Below, piece after piece: positions 1 through 7,923 of a stretch of 46,320 bases of DNA. The first letter of the stretch is position 1; every line of letters begins with the position of its first letter. Below the pieces are notes generated by a model. It ran no database searches, was not told the origin of the DNA, and saw only the letters and a program-made list of their open reading frames with translations. A program made the position numbers and the translations under genes. Source of the DNA: Planctomycetaceae bacterium. Its GTDB lineage: Bacteria; Planctomycetota; Planctomycetia; Planctomycetales; Planctomycetaceae. The stretch covers positions 179,099 to 225,418 of the forward strand of contig JAKFWA010000068.1 in NCBI GenBank assembly GCA_021732995.1, in the 5' to 3' direction.

Positions 1-111
1 TTCCACGACTATCGGAACAGCGAAACGATGTGACGCACGCCGCGATGGACAGGAAGTCTGTCGCTTGTTTGGACTCAGATCTTAATCACCCACGTCGCCA
101 AGGATGGCGTA

Positions 112-804
112 ATGACACTACCAGTTCAGCGGACTCAACGAAGCTGGCGACGAACGCTCACCGCGGCTCTATGCCTGATGGGCTTGTGTTTTGCAGCCAG
201 CGGCTGCAATTACATCGTCCTGCTGGGCTACCTCATCGGTGGTCCGCCATCGATCGAGCCTGACTTCGACGCGATGACCAAGAAATCGCTGACTGAGAAG
301 GAAGTGATCGTCGCGGTGGCGTGCTATGCGCCGAAAGAAGTGCTCTACGATCACGCAAACATCGATAAAGAAGTGGCTCGCCTGGTCTCGTACCGGCTGC
401 GCGATCACAAGATCACCGTACGTCACCCCGATGTCGTACTGAAGTGGCTCGACGAGAATCCCGACTACGATCAGCCCGAAGAGATCGGCGAAGGCGTGCA
501 AGTCACGCACCTGATCTACATCGACCTGACCAGTTTCTCCCTATTTGAGAACGGCAGCAGCGAACTGTATCGCGGTCGTTCGGAAGGCATGGTCACCGTC
601 TTCGAGATCGACAAAGAGAACGGCGGCGGAGAACCCATCTACAACAAAGAAATCATCTCCGTCTTCCCGCTCGCAGTGCCGCGTTCCAGCTACGAAGTCA
701 GCAAGCAGGGCTTTATGGCTCAGTACCTCACGCGCTTGAGTGAAGAAATCGGTCGACTGTTCTACGAATACTACAACGGCGACGACATGTCCGACGCGGC
801 TTAA
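112..804 (+). CDS. Predicted lipoprotein of unknown function
   Basis: A 230-residue protein with a basic N-terminus, a hydrophobic stretch and a lipobox ending ASGC with Cys32 as the lipidated residue, so it should be exported and membrane-anchored. The ATG follows an AAGGA ribosome site at a suitable distance. The mature part is mixed alpha/beta and rich in charged residues (KEVIVAVACYAPKEVL, THLIYIDLTSFSLFE, RGRSEGMVTVFEID). That resembles periplasmic lipoproteins whose beta strands carry a modified-substrate or assembly domain, but I cannot name a family. The following gene starts about 145 bp downstream with an inverted repeat in between, so co-transcription is uncertain. Confidence 0.85.
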   Translation: MTLPVQRTQRSWRRTLTAALCLMGLCFAASGCNYIVLLGYLIGGPPSIEPDFDAMTKKSLTEKEVIVAVACYAPKEVLYDHANIDKEVARLVSYRLRDHKITVRHPDVVLKWLDENPDYDQPEEIGEGVQVTHLIYIDLTSFSLFENGSSELYRGRSEGMVTVFEIDKENGGGEPIYNKEIISVFPLAVPRSSYEVSKQGFMAQYLTRLSEEIGRLFYEYYNGDDMSDAA

Positions 805-833
805 TCATTCATCAAGGCTGAGAGAACAAGTCC

Positions 834-882
834 GTAGGTCGGACAATCCTGTCCGACAGCCGGACGCGATTGTCCGGCCTAT
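834..882. repeat. Dispersed inverted repeat, family A copy 1
   Basis: GTAGG-t-CGGACAATCCTGTCCG is followed by a second arm reading CCGGACGCGATTGTCCGGCC. The two arms are imperfect inverse copies and the whole could fold as a long hairpin. Related copies occur at 22533-22590 and 23929-23977, and a single arm at 24872-24896. All are intergenic. Confidence 0.85.
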
Positions 883-948
883 TTGTCATTCAGTTCGAGA
901 GGTTGGGCTTCGCGTCAGCGACAACGAGGAGCCCGGTTAGGTTTCATC

Positions 949-2295
949 ATGCGTATTGCCTTCTTTGAAGATTCTCTGGCCACGAACTTCACGCCGATTG
1001 CTTTGCTGCGACCGGTCTTTGAATTGCTCTGCGGCCAGTTCTCGGCGCGCGAACGGTGTATCCGCCTGGTGCCGGTCAGTGAATGGGGCGTGATCGTTCG
1101 CCCGTACCTGGCGGAGACCTACAAAGAAGAGCATCCCGAAGCTCGCGTCAACGACTGGCCGTGGCTGCAACGCGAGAGCGTGCTGCTCGTCAACGGACGC
1201 TGGCTTGCTACAGGCAATGGCCTCGAGCAACTTCAGCAGGCTGATGAATCGACGGTGGGCATCATCGGCGATGACATCGCCTTCATCCTGCTGGAGAACG
1301 TCGAAGTCTCGTTCCTGGAAGGAAACTTCGACGAAGCCCTGGCGAAGATCGCCGTCACTCGCCGGCCTGTTGCCGCGGATGGCGTGCTGGTTCAGCGCCC
1401 GTGGGACCTCGTCGATCACAATGCAGACGTGCTACGAGCCGACTTCGCACGTAAGCCCGTACCGGAATCGCAAACTCCGATGGGCTCGCACGTGCCCTTC
1501 ACGCCCTATTCGTCGATCGGCGCCCTGGGGCAACTCGGTCATCAGGTCGCGGTGCTGGGGAATCCGCAGGATGTATTCATCGATCCGTCGGCGCAGGTGG
1601 ACCCGTTTGTCGTGATCGATGCGCGACAAGGTCCGGTCTCTGTCGACGCCGGAGCGAAGATTCAAGCCTTCACACGGCTGGAAGGTCCGTGTCACGTGGG
1701 ACAAGGCTCGCAGATCTTTCGCGCCAACGTGAAAGCCGGCACGTCGATCGGCCCCGTCTGCCGCATTGGCGGCGAGATCGAAGCCTCAATCATTCACGGC
1801 TACGCGAACAAGTACCACGATGGATTCCTCGGGCACAGCTACGTCTGCCCGTGGGTCAATCTGGGCGCGTTGACGACCAACAGCGACCTCAAGAACGACT
1901 ACTCTGCCGTCAAAGTTCCACTGGCTGGCGAGTCGATTGATTCCGGCTCAACGAAGGTCGGCTGCTTCATCGGCGATCATGCCAAGACGGCCGTGTGCAG
2001 CCTCTTCAATACCGGTTCGTCGATCGGCGTGATGTCGATGGTGTTGCCTGGCGGCGAGTTGACTCCGAAGCACGTTCCGAGCTTCTCCCGAGTCTGGCAC
2101 GGCGGCATCGACGATCATGTCTCGCTGGAAACCAGCCTGCACACCGCCGCCATCGCCATGAGCCGCCGCGACAAAGAACTGACACCCGCGCAATCGCGTT
2201 TGCTACGTCACGTCCACAAGCTCACTGCCGCTGAACGAGCACGAGCCTGCGATCGCTCTCACTCGCTTCGAGTTGCCGCTCGCGCACACTCCTGA
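949..2295 (+). CDS. GlmU-like sugar-nucleotidyltransferase / left-handed beta-helix acyltransferase (TIGR03991-like)
   Basis: A 448-residue protein. The N-terminus (MRIAFFEDS, TPIALLRPVFELLCGQ) matches the alternative bacterial GlmU family, which carries a divergent uridylyltransferase-like domain. The C-terminal half shows hexapeptide-type repeats (VFIDPSAQVDPFVVID, GPCHVGQGSQIF, GTSIGPVCRIGGEIEASIIHG) typical of a left-handed beta-helix acyltransferase, with conserved segments around NLGALTTNSDLKNDY and GCFIGDHAKT. The family is expected to make UDP-N-acetylglucosamine or a related nucleotide sugar for the cell envelope. The ATG at 949 is preferred over an upstream TTG because the family begins at this point. 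The C-terminal 40 residues are basic and probably disordered. Confidence 0.87.
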   Translation: MRIAFFEDSLATNFTPIALLRPVFELLCGQFSARERCIRLVPVSEWGVIVRPYLAETYKEEHPEARVNDWPWLQRESVLLVNGRWLATGNGLEQLQQADESTVGIIGDDIAFILLENVEVSFLEGNFDEALAKIAVTRRPVAADGVLVQRPWDLVDHNADVLRADFARKPVPESQTPMGSHVPFTPYSSIGALGQLGHQVAVLGNPQDVFIDPSAQVDPFVVIDARQGPVSVDAGAKIQAFTRLEGPCHVGQGSQIFRANVKAGTSIGPVCRIGGEIEASIIHGYANKYHDGFLGHSYVCPWVNLGALTTNSDLKNDYSAVKVPLAGESIDSGSTKVGCFIGDHAKTAVCSLFNTGSSIGVMSMVLPGGELTPKHVPSFSRVWHGGIDDHVSLETSLHTAAIAMSRRDKELTPAQSRLLRHVHKLTAAERARACDRSHSLRVAARAHS

Positions 2296-2645
2296 ATCGT
2301 ACCCGTTCAACAATAACTACTTGGCAGCGTGAATCGGCTGCTGACGAACGTGTGAAATCTCCTTGCTCGCCTGCAGGGAATGCGACTACAAAACGTTTCC
2401 ATTAGTCCTTGGAAAGCACGTAGTCATGCAGGCCGACTTCAGGAAAAACCCGACTTCAGAGCATGAGTTATACCTCAAGCTCTTCATCACCAACGGCGGC
2501 GGTCTCTGACTCGATCCCGCTGATCCGCGCTCGGCGTGCGCCTGGAGCGTGTCGTTTTTCCGCGTCGGCACTCGGCGACCTGTTTGGCTTGGCCATTCAC
2601 TGCCAGTGAAACCGCGGGCTCGTTTGCTTCCATGGAGTTGGTGCC
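2296..2645. other. Intergenic gap, 350 bp
   Basis: No recognisable gene, terminator or repeat. It holds one short open frame (2463-2609), listed separately at low confidence, and presumably the promoter of the membrane-protein gene that follows. Confidence 0.5.
2463..2609 (+). CDS. Possible small protein of 48 residues
   Basis: An ATG-started frame of 48 codons, beginning MSYTSSSSSPTAAV and ending GDLFGLAIHCQ, closes 36 bp before the next gene. No clear ribosome site is visible and no family is recognised. It is listed only because it is the sole open frame in this gap on the coding strand and its position would allow co-expression with the membrane protein. It may well be non-coding. Confidence 0.2.
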   Translation: MSYTSSSSSPTAAVSDSIPLIRARRAPGACRFSASALGDLFGLAIHCQ

Positions 2646-2978
2646 ATGTCCGTCAATCCCCCGGCGGGGTCTCTGCTCGTCGTTGTCGCTCGCGTTTTCT
2701 GGCTGATGTGCGGCCCCATGATCCTGCTGCTTCTACTGTTCAAGATCCTCAGCGATCGCAATGGCTGGATGACCAACAACGACATCGTGTATTGGGTGGT
2801 GCTGGGGCTACTCCCGTTGAGTCGATGGGTTGAGTTCCGCGACGGTGAGTCCACGACATCAATGGGTGAACCAGCAACTTCGGGCCATCTTCGTCGGTAC
2901 GTGGTGAGTTCTGTGCTGCTGGGTGCCGGAGCGTGGGTTCTGGCGAATCTGATTGGGAACCACGTACTGTCTTCATGA
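2646..2978 (+). CDS. Small membrane protein of unknown function
   Basis: A 110-residue protein with three likely membrane segments: residues about 9-33 (VVVARVFWLMCGPMILLLLLF), about 48-60 (IVYWVVLGLLPLS) and about 86-106 (VVSSVLLGAGAWVLANLI). A short polar loop joins the second and third. The start is supported by a GGAG-like sequence in CATGGAGTTGGTGCCATG. No family is recognised. It lies 125 bp ahead of a putative antiporter on the same strand and may share its transcript. Confidence 0.7.
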   Translation: MSVNPPAGSLLVVVARVFWLMCGPMILLLLLFKILSDRNGWMTNNDIVYWVVLGLLPLSRWVEFRDGESTTSMGEPATSGHLRRYVVSSVLLGAGAWVLANLIGNHVLSS

Positions 2979-3103
2979 CTTGTTGTTGTCTCGCAGGTCT
3001 CGCTTCCTGGCTTCCCCGCTGGTGCGGCTTGTCAGGAGCCCGCCTCCCTGGCTCGCTGTCTCTACGCGTTCCGCGCCCCGCTGAAAACGCTCTGAAGGAT
3101 CGA

Positions 3104-4375
3104 ATGAATCCGTCGCCTAATGAAATACTGGCAACCGTCCTGTTCGTGTTAGCGGTGTTGCACACGTTCTCGGTCAAGCGTTTCGCGCATTGGGCTCACC
3201 AATACCCGAGCGGCTCGATTGCCGAGAACGTCCTGCATTTCCTGGCGGAAACGGAAGTCGTGTTTGGCCTCTGGGCGAGCCTGCTGTTCCTCGGCATTGC
3301 GTGCCTTGAGCAGTCTTTCGAAGCAGCGACTCACTACATCCACAAGCTGAACTTCAACGAGTCCAAGTTTGTGCTGGTGGTGATGGTCGTGGCCGCGACG
3401 CGCCCAGTGGTCACACTTGCCGAGAAACTCCTGACCGGAGCCGCCAACCTCCTGCCGATTCCGAAGAGCATAGCTTTTTATGTAACGGCACTCAGCTGCG
3501 GTCCATTGATTGGATCGCTGATCACCGAACCAGCAGCGATGACGCTGCTGGCAATCATGTTGAAACGCCGCTACTTCGATCAGGGAATCAGTCGCCGCTG
3601 CGCCTATGCCACGCTGGGATTGCTGTTCGTCAACGTTTCAGTAGGCGGCACCTTGACCCACTTCGCCGCTCCACCCGTGCTGATGGTCGCCCACACGTGG
3701 GGTTGGGATACGTCCTTCATGGTGACGCATTTCGGCTGGCGCGCCGTGCTGAGTTGCATCACAGCAACGTTGATAACCGCCTTCGTCTTCCGGCGAGAGC
3801 TGCTCTCACTGGAACCGGTCGAAGGTCGCAGCGGACATATCCCGGCGTGGCTGACGATTCTGCATCTCGTGTTCTTGGCGACCGTGGTCTACTTCGCTCA
3901 TCACCCCGAAGTCCTCTTCGGTGTCCTGATGCTGTTCCTGGGCATGACGCAAGCCACTCAAGAATATCAGGATCATCTCAAGCTGAAGGAAGGGTTGCTG
4001 GTCGGCTTCTTCCTCGCAGGCCTGGTGACGCTGGGAAACCTGCAGGAATACTGGCTGCGGCCGCTGATCAGCAGTCTCAACGGATCGACGCTGTACTTCG
4101 GGGCCACCGCTCTGACAGCCATCACAGACAACGCAGCACTGACTTATCTCGGCTCGTTGGTCAAAAATATCAGCCCGGACCTGCAGTACGCTCTCGTCGC
4201 CGGCGCTGTGACAGGCGGCGGCTTGACCGTCATTGCGAATGCGCCCAATCCCGCTGGCGTCGGAATCTTGCAGACGGCGAAGGTGTTTGAAGGCGAGGGT
4301 GTCAGCCCCGTCAATCTGTTCCTGGGAGCGCTCCTGCCGACAACAGTCGCGATCGTCTCGTTCTGGCTGGTTTGA
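3104..4375 (+). CDS. Putative Na+/H+ antiporter (PF07399-like)
   Basis: A 423-residue polytopic membrane protein with about ten to twelve hydrophobic segments. Features typical of the Na_H_antiport_3 family are the opening MNPSPNEILATVLFVLAVLH, the helix start ENVLHFLAETEVVFGLWA, the segment GPLIGSLITEPAAMTLLAI with an acidic residue in the membrane, and the C-terminal TAITDNAALTYLGSLV and VIANAPNPAGVGIL. Such proteins resemble the ArsB/NhaD (ion transporter) superfamily and are inferred to exchange sodium or protons across the inner membrane. The frame is open upstream to 2933, but only the start at 3104 gives the family's usual N-terminus. Confidence 0.85.
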   Translation: MNPSPNEILATVLFVLAVLHTFSVKRFAHWAHQYPSGSIAENVLHFLAETEVVFGLWASLLFLGIACLEQSFEAATHYIHKLNFNESKFVLVVMVVAATRPVVTLAEKLLTGAANLLPIPKSIAFYVTALSCGPLIGSLITEPAAMTLLAIMLKRRYFDQGISRRCAYATLGLLFVNVSVGGTLTHFAAPPVLMVAHTWGWDTSFMVTHFGWRAVLSCITATLITAFVFRRELLSLEPVEGRSGHIPAWLTILHLVFLATVVYFAHHPEVLFGVLMLFLGMTQATQEYQDHLKLKEGLLVGFFLAGLVTLGNLQEYWLRPLISSLNGSTLYFGATALTAITDNAALTYLGSLVKNISPDLQYALVAGAVTGGGLTVIANAPNPAGVGILQTAKVFEGEGVSPVNLFLGALLPTTVAIVSFWLV

Positions 4376-4436
4376 GCTAGCTGAGAGACAGACCACCGAG
4401 ATGATCATTCGTCCCCAAACGACCTGGCTCGCGGCA

Positions 4437-5006
4437 TCAGGAAACGGGGCCGGCCTCATCAAGAATGCGTTGCCACGAATCTGACAGTTCCAGGGATCGG
4501 ACCCAATGCTCAATGTACTTGAGGTCCAAACGGCCAAACTGAACTTCAAAAACGCGGAGGGCATCGCCGAATTGTTTCTCACTACCACCGGATGCCTTTG
4601 CCCACTTCAGCTTCATGACAATCGTGTCTTCCGGAGAGCTGACGGGAATGGCCAAGCCGTAGATATTGGCTGACCGTCGGCGCTGGAAACGGCTTTGATC
4701 AAACGGATCCTGAGTCACCAGCCAGAAATCGATCTTGTCACCCGTCGTGGTATCCAGCAGGTTGAACATGCGGCGGCTTTGAACAGCTTCTGCAACCGCA
4801 GTCCGGCTGAGATAGAAGTTCGGATCATTCAGAGCATGCAGCAACCGATCGATGTCCTTCGCGTCGAGGTCGACCAACAAGTCGACATCGTGCGTCGAAC
4901 GTGGTTCCCCTTGAAGACTCGACACCAGAGACCCGGTCAACATGCAGGGGATCTGCAGCTGATCAAGCGCTTTCACAACTCGGCTCAATAGTTCCTGTTG
5001 TGACAT
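4437..5006 (-). CDS. Nucleotidyltransferase-fold protein, possible toxin-type partner
   Basis: A 189-residue protein with the signature of the polymerase-beta-like nucleotidyltransferase fold: GSLVSSLQGEPRSTHDVDLL (Gly-Ser, then Asp-x-Asp) at about residues 25-44, followed by a third acidic position around DKIDFWLV. A C-terminal helical segment contains SSPEDTIVMKLKWAK, as in AbiEii/MNT-like families. The preceding gene overlaps it by 22 bp, so translation is probably coupled. The pair could act as a toxin-antitoxin-like module or as a tRNA-modifying or regulatory nucleotidyltransferase; the sequence cannot decide. Confidence 0.8.
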   Translation of the reverse strand: MSQQELLSRVVKALDQLQIPCMLTGSLVSSLQGEPRSTHDVDLLVDLDAKDIDRLLHALNDPNFYLSRTAVAEAVQSRRMFNLLDTTTGDKIDFWLVTQDPFDQSRFQRRRSANIYGLAIPVSSPEDTIVMKLKWAKASGGSEKQFGDALRVFEVQFGRLDLKYIEHWVRSLELSDSWQRILDEAGPVS

Positions 5007-5206
5007 AGCGCGAGTCGCTCCAGATACAGCTTGTGAAAGTCTTCTTCTGAAAGCTCGGGAAACCGTTCACGCAGACCTTGTCGGAAGAGGGCACGAGTTG
5101 CCTCGCTCAGTTCAAAAGCCTTCGTTAGTCGTTGCTCGGGAGTCATGCGCCGCAGGACTTCCAGATAGGCAGCATGGTTGGGACGCTCTTTCAATGTGTC
5201 AGTCAT
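4985..5206 (-). CDS. Small helical protein paired with the nucleotidyltransferase
   Basis: A 73-residue protein with the core LRRMTPEQRLTKAFELSEAT and LSEEDFHKLYLERL. I recognise this as a small conserved family often encoded beside nucleotidyltransferase genes, including in cyanobacteria. The ATG at 5206 follows GAGGGAGAA; the longer frame back to 5281 is rejected because its extra residues run into the queD end. The gene starts 35 bp after queD stops and overlaps the next gene, so the three form one operon-like run. An antitoxin-like role is inferred only from gene pairing and size. Confidence 0.75.
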   Translation of the reverse strand: MTDTLKERPNHAAYLEVLRRMTPEQRLTKAFELSEATRALFRQGLRERFPELSEEDFHKLYLERLALCHNRNY

Positions 5207-5241
5207 GTGGAAACATTCTCCCTCGCGCATCCCATTCGACG

Positions 5242-5745
5242 TTACTGATCGCCGCGCAGGTTCATCGTGCAGATGGCCCATTGGCCGAAGTTCTCCTCGA
5301 CCTCGATCTGTAGCGCGGTGGCTTTTGCGCCGGGATGGTTCTGCACTATGGGGCGGAGTCGTTCTCCGATCCAGTGAGCGATCAGCTCGGCGGTCGTATT
5401 GGCGACGGGCAGCAGAATGCAGTCCTCGCGCGGGAAGATCCAGCGGCGATCCTCAAACCTGGCTTCGACTTCGCGGTCGCTGGCGGTGACTCGAATGGCC
5501 GGATGCAGAGTCGGCAACAGCACGCGGTGATCGAGTTCCGCGACGATGGCCTGCAGGCCGTCACGCAGAGCGATGAAGTCGAACACATAGCTGTTTTCAT
5601 CGAGTGGGCCGAAGACTTCAACAGCGGTCCGCCAGTTGTGACCGTGCAGGCGCTCGCAGATGTTGCCGTTGAACGTGATGAAGTGAGCCGCGCTGAAGAC
5701 CAGATGGTCCTTGGTGACGCGGACTCGATATTGCTCGTGGGACAT
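5242..5745 (-). CDS. queD: 6-carboxy-5,6,7,8-tetrahydropterin synthase (QueD / PTPS family)
   Basis: A 167-residue protein of the 6-pyruvoyl-tetrahydropterin synthase family. The zinc ligands are visible as His21 (FSAAHF) and the HGHNW pair at residues 35 and 37; the catalytic Cys lies in GNICERLHGHNW. A second conserved block is VFDFIALRDGLQAIVAELDH, and the end EVEENFGQWA fits the family's substrate-binding Glu. The enzyme makes 6-carboxytetrahydropterin in the queuosine/7-deazaguanine pathway. It is somewhat longer than minimal QueD (about 120 residues) because of an insert around residues 95-115. A queC homologue lies 20 kb away in this window, which supports a QueD rather than a biopterin role. 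Confidence 0.88.
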   Translation of the reverse strand: MSHEQYRVRVTKDHLVFSAAHFITFNGNICERLHGHNWRTAVEVFGPLDENSYVFDFIALRDGLQAIVAELDHRVLLPTLHPAIRVTASDREVEARFEDRRWIFPREDCILLPVANTTAELIAHWIGERLRPIVQNHPGAKATALQIEVEENFGQWAICTMNLRGDQ

Positions 5746-6039
5746 GAGGCTGATTCGTGTGGTGGTAAGAGTTTTCAGAGTCGCTGAGGCGGAGTAACCG
5801 GCAAAGTTTATCCAGTCTTCGCGAGCGTTACAGCAGGCTTATTGGGTGCAACACGCACGACTGGCACGGCAGGAGGCGATTGAGCCACCACGGTACGAGT
5901 GGCGCGAAGAGTATCGCCGTCATAAACCGATTCTCTGGTACGTCCGTCAGTCCGCGCAGGAGGCGCGTTGCGCCGGAGAAAGGGTTGTCGCTTTCTACGG
6001 CTCAGTTACGGCATTTCCAGCGACAATTCAGGTGACGTC
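5746..6039. other. Divergent intergenic region
   Basis: This 294 bp gap separates queD (minus) from the polysaccharide export gene (plus) and must contain promoters for both. I see no repeat, terminator or strong consensus promoter. A frame open from 5968 into the next gene is not favoured as its start. Confidence 0.4.
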
Positions 6040-7281
6040 ATGCTGGTCGGAACGGATTCCACCATTCGCAGTATTTCCCTGCACGCCGCAGTGTTGGCGG
6101 CTCTCGGACTGCTGACGATCGGTTGCGCCACACCCTTCGGTGGACAACGTCTGAGCTGGGGCAAAGGCAACAACTCGGCTTGCGAAGACAAAGCGGAAGG
6201 CCAGACTGACGAGGTACGGCCCGAGACCTACGTGCCGCCTGCCGAGCAAGCCAACTGCCCGGCGAAGCACTCGGTGTCCGCGAAGGGCAAAGCCGAATGC
6301 CAGCAATGCCAGTTCGAGCAACCGCGCGAACTGAAGAAGATCTCGCTACCCGACTACGTCATCGAGCCGCCGGATGTGCTGCTCATCGAAGCCACGAACA
6401 GCCTGCGTCCGGCTCATGCGCCGTTGCGAGTGGGTGAGACATTGCAACTGGCCGTCGCCAACACGCTGCCGCTGGACAACGAAGACGATGACGTCATTCG
6501 CGGCTTCAAGCAGATCAACGGCACGTACCGCATTCATCCGGATGGCAGCATTCATCTTGGTCCTGAGTATGGCAGCGTGCCCGTGAAGGGACTGACGGTT
6601 CTGGAAGCTCAGCGGGCGGTCGAACTGCATCTGAAGCAGACGCTGCGAAACCCGCGTGTCTATGTCACCCTGCCGAGCGATCAAGCCGCGCAGCACGTCG
6701 CTGGTGAGCATCTCGTTCGTCCCGATGGAACAATTGCGTTAGGCATCTACGGCAGCGTGTACGTCGCTGGCATGACTCTGGAAGGTGCTCGGCAACACAT
6801 TGAGCGACACCTTGCAAAGCACATCTTCAATCCGGAAGTCACCGTCGACGTGCTGGCCTATAACAGCAAGGTCTACTACGTCGTGACAGACGGAGCCGGC
6901 GCGGGCGAGCAAGTTTTTCGGTTTCCCTGCACGGGTAATGAAACCGTGCTGGATGCTCTGGCCCAGATCAATGGTCTCCCGACGGTGGCGTCAAAGAAAC
7001 ACATCTGGATCGCTCGACCCGCACCACCAGAACTGGGCTACGAACAAGTCCTCGAAGTGGAATGGGATGCGATCGTGCGAGGCGGGCAGGCGAAGACCAA
7101 CTATCAACTCTTGCCGGGTGATCGCGTTTATGTCCGTGCAGACGATCTGATCACGTTCGATACTGCTGTCGCGAAGATCACGGCTCCGCTGGAACGAGTG
7201 CTGGGTTTCGTGCTGCTGGGCAACGGCACGGTGCGAGCCGTGCAGAATGGGCATCGAGCTAGCGGCGGTGGTGGCTTCTAG
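6040..7281 (+). CDS. Polysaccharide biosynthesis/export outer-membrane lipoprotein (Wza-like, Poly_export)
   Basis: A 413-residue protein with a lipoprotein signal (LLTIGC, Cys29). A Cys-containing linker follows, then a Poly_export-type domain starting LPDYVIEPPDVLLIEA, which is the usual YxIxPGDxL region. There are two related blocks, YRIHPDGSIHLGPEYGSVPV and LVRPDGTIALGIYGSVYVAG, each followed by a helix with EAQRAVE or EGARQHIE. A SLBB-like segment (KVYYVVTDGAGAGEQVF) and a closing QLLPGDRVYV follow. These proteins form the periplasmic/outer-membrane channel for exopolysaccharide. The start at 6040 gives a proper signal peptide. No Wzc-like kinase or glycosyltransferase is adjacent; two secreted proteins follow on the same strand. 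Confidence 0.88.
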   Translation: MLVGTDSTIRSISLHAAVLAALGLLTIGCATPFGGQRLSWGKGNNSACEDKAEGQTDEVRPETYVPPAEQANCPAKHSVSAKGKAECQQCQFEQPRELKKISLPDYVIEPPDVLLIEATNSLRPAHAPLRVGETLQLAVANTLPLDNEDDDVIRGFKQINGTYRIHPDGSIHLGPEYGSVPVKGLTVLEAQRAVELHLKQTLRNPRVYVTLPSDQAAQHVAGEHLVRPDGTIALGIYGSVYVAGMTLEGARQHIERHLAKHIFNPEVTVDVLAYNSKVYYVVTDGAGAGEQVFRFPCTGNETVLDALAQINGLPTVASKKHIWIARPAPPELGYEQVLEVEWDAIVRGGQAKTNYQLLPGDRVYVRADDLITFDTAVAKITAPLERVLGFVLLGNGTVRAVQNGHRASGGGGF

Positions 7282-7312
7282 GGACATTTCAGAGCAGAGT
7301 GCGAGAACCGCA

Positions 7313-7843
7313 ATGAACATTTCTCGGCGAGTGCAATTGCTGCTGCTGGTTGGAGCCGTGCTGGCCGGACTGCAGGCGTTGACGCAGGCTCAGACGCCCT
7401 ACTACGGCGGTGCGCGCGGAGCTCGGCAGCCGCAACGGTTCGGCAGCATGAATCGCTCCGTTGCGCAACCGACAGTGAGCCCGTACATCAACTTGTTGCG
7501 TCGAGGGAACTCGACCGCGCTGAACTATTACGGACTCGTCCGGCCTGAGCAGGAATTTCGAGCTGCCAACGAGCAGTTCAGCGAGAACTTCGGTCAGGTT
7601 GATCGCGACATCCGCAGAGTGCGTTCTGAAACCGAGATGGGTTCCGAACGCACCGAAAGCGGGCATCGCACATCCTTTATGAAGGACCAGCAAGGCGGTC
7701 CCGGCAGCGTGGTTGAGACTCTGAAAGAGCGCGACGGCAAGCTGCGCGACCTGCCGCAGTCATCCGCCAGTCGACTGCCTCCCACCGGACACGGGTCCTA
7801 CTTCGGCAATACGGGAACATACTACCCGCAGCAGCAACGCTAA
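7313..7843 (+). CDS. Secreted protein of unknown function
   Basis: A 176-residue protein with a clear signal peptide (MNISRRVQLLLLVGAVLAGL, probable cleavage near AQA at about residue 27). The mature part is hydrophilic and rich in Gln, Arg, Ser and Gly, with a conserved-looking segment SPYINLLRRGNSTALNYYGL and ending in SYFGNTGTYYPQQQR. It starts 31 bp after the export lipoprotein gene stops, so it is likely co-transcribed. No family is recognised; the context suggests a cell-surface or exopolysaccharide-associated role. Confidence 0.75.
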   Translation: MNISRRVQLLLLVGAVLAGLQALTQAQTPYYGGARGARQPQRFGSMNRSVAQPTVSPYINLLRRGNSTALNYYGLVRPEQEFRAANEQFSENFGQVDRDIRRVRSETEMGSERTESGHRTSFMKDQQGGPGSVVETLKERDGKLRDLPQSSASRLPPTGHGSYFGNTGTYYPQQQR

Positions 7844-7923
7844 GGTTTTTCGTTGGAACATGTTTGAGGAATGGAACTCGACCGTCGCCTGAGCGTGACG
7901 CGGCGATCAAAGGATTGAGCAAC

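Noticed and set aside
1-33. Possible C-terminal end of an upstream gene (FHDYRNSETM then TGA in frame 1)
   Set aside because: Ten residues only; other frames are also open here, so no gene can be supported.
2933-3103. Upstream extension of the putative antiporter frame
   Set aside because: The 57 extra residues overlap the preceding gene and look non-coding; the family begins at 3104.
5855-5880. Second sigma-54-like TGGCACG in the queD/export gap
   Set aside because: The base at the -12 position is GG and not GC.
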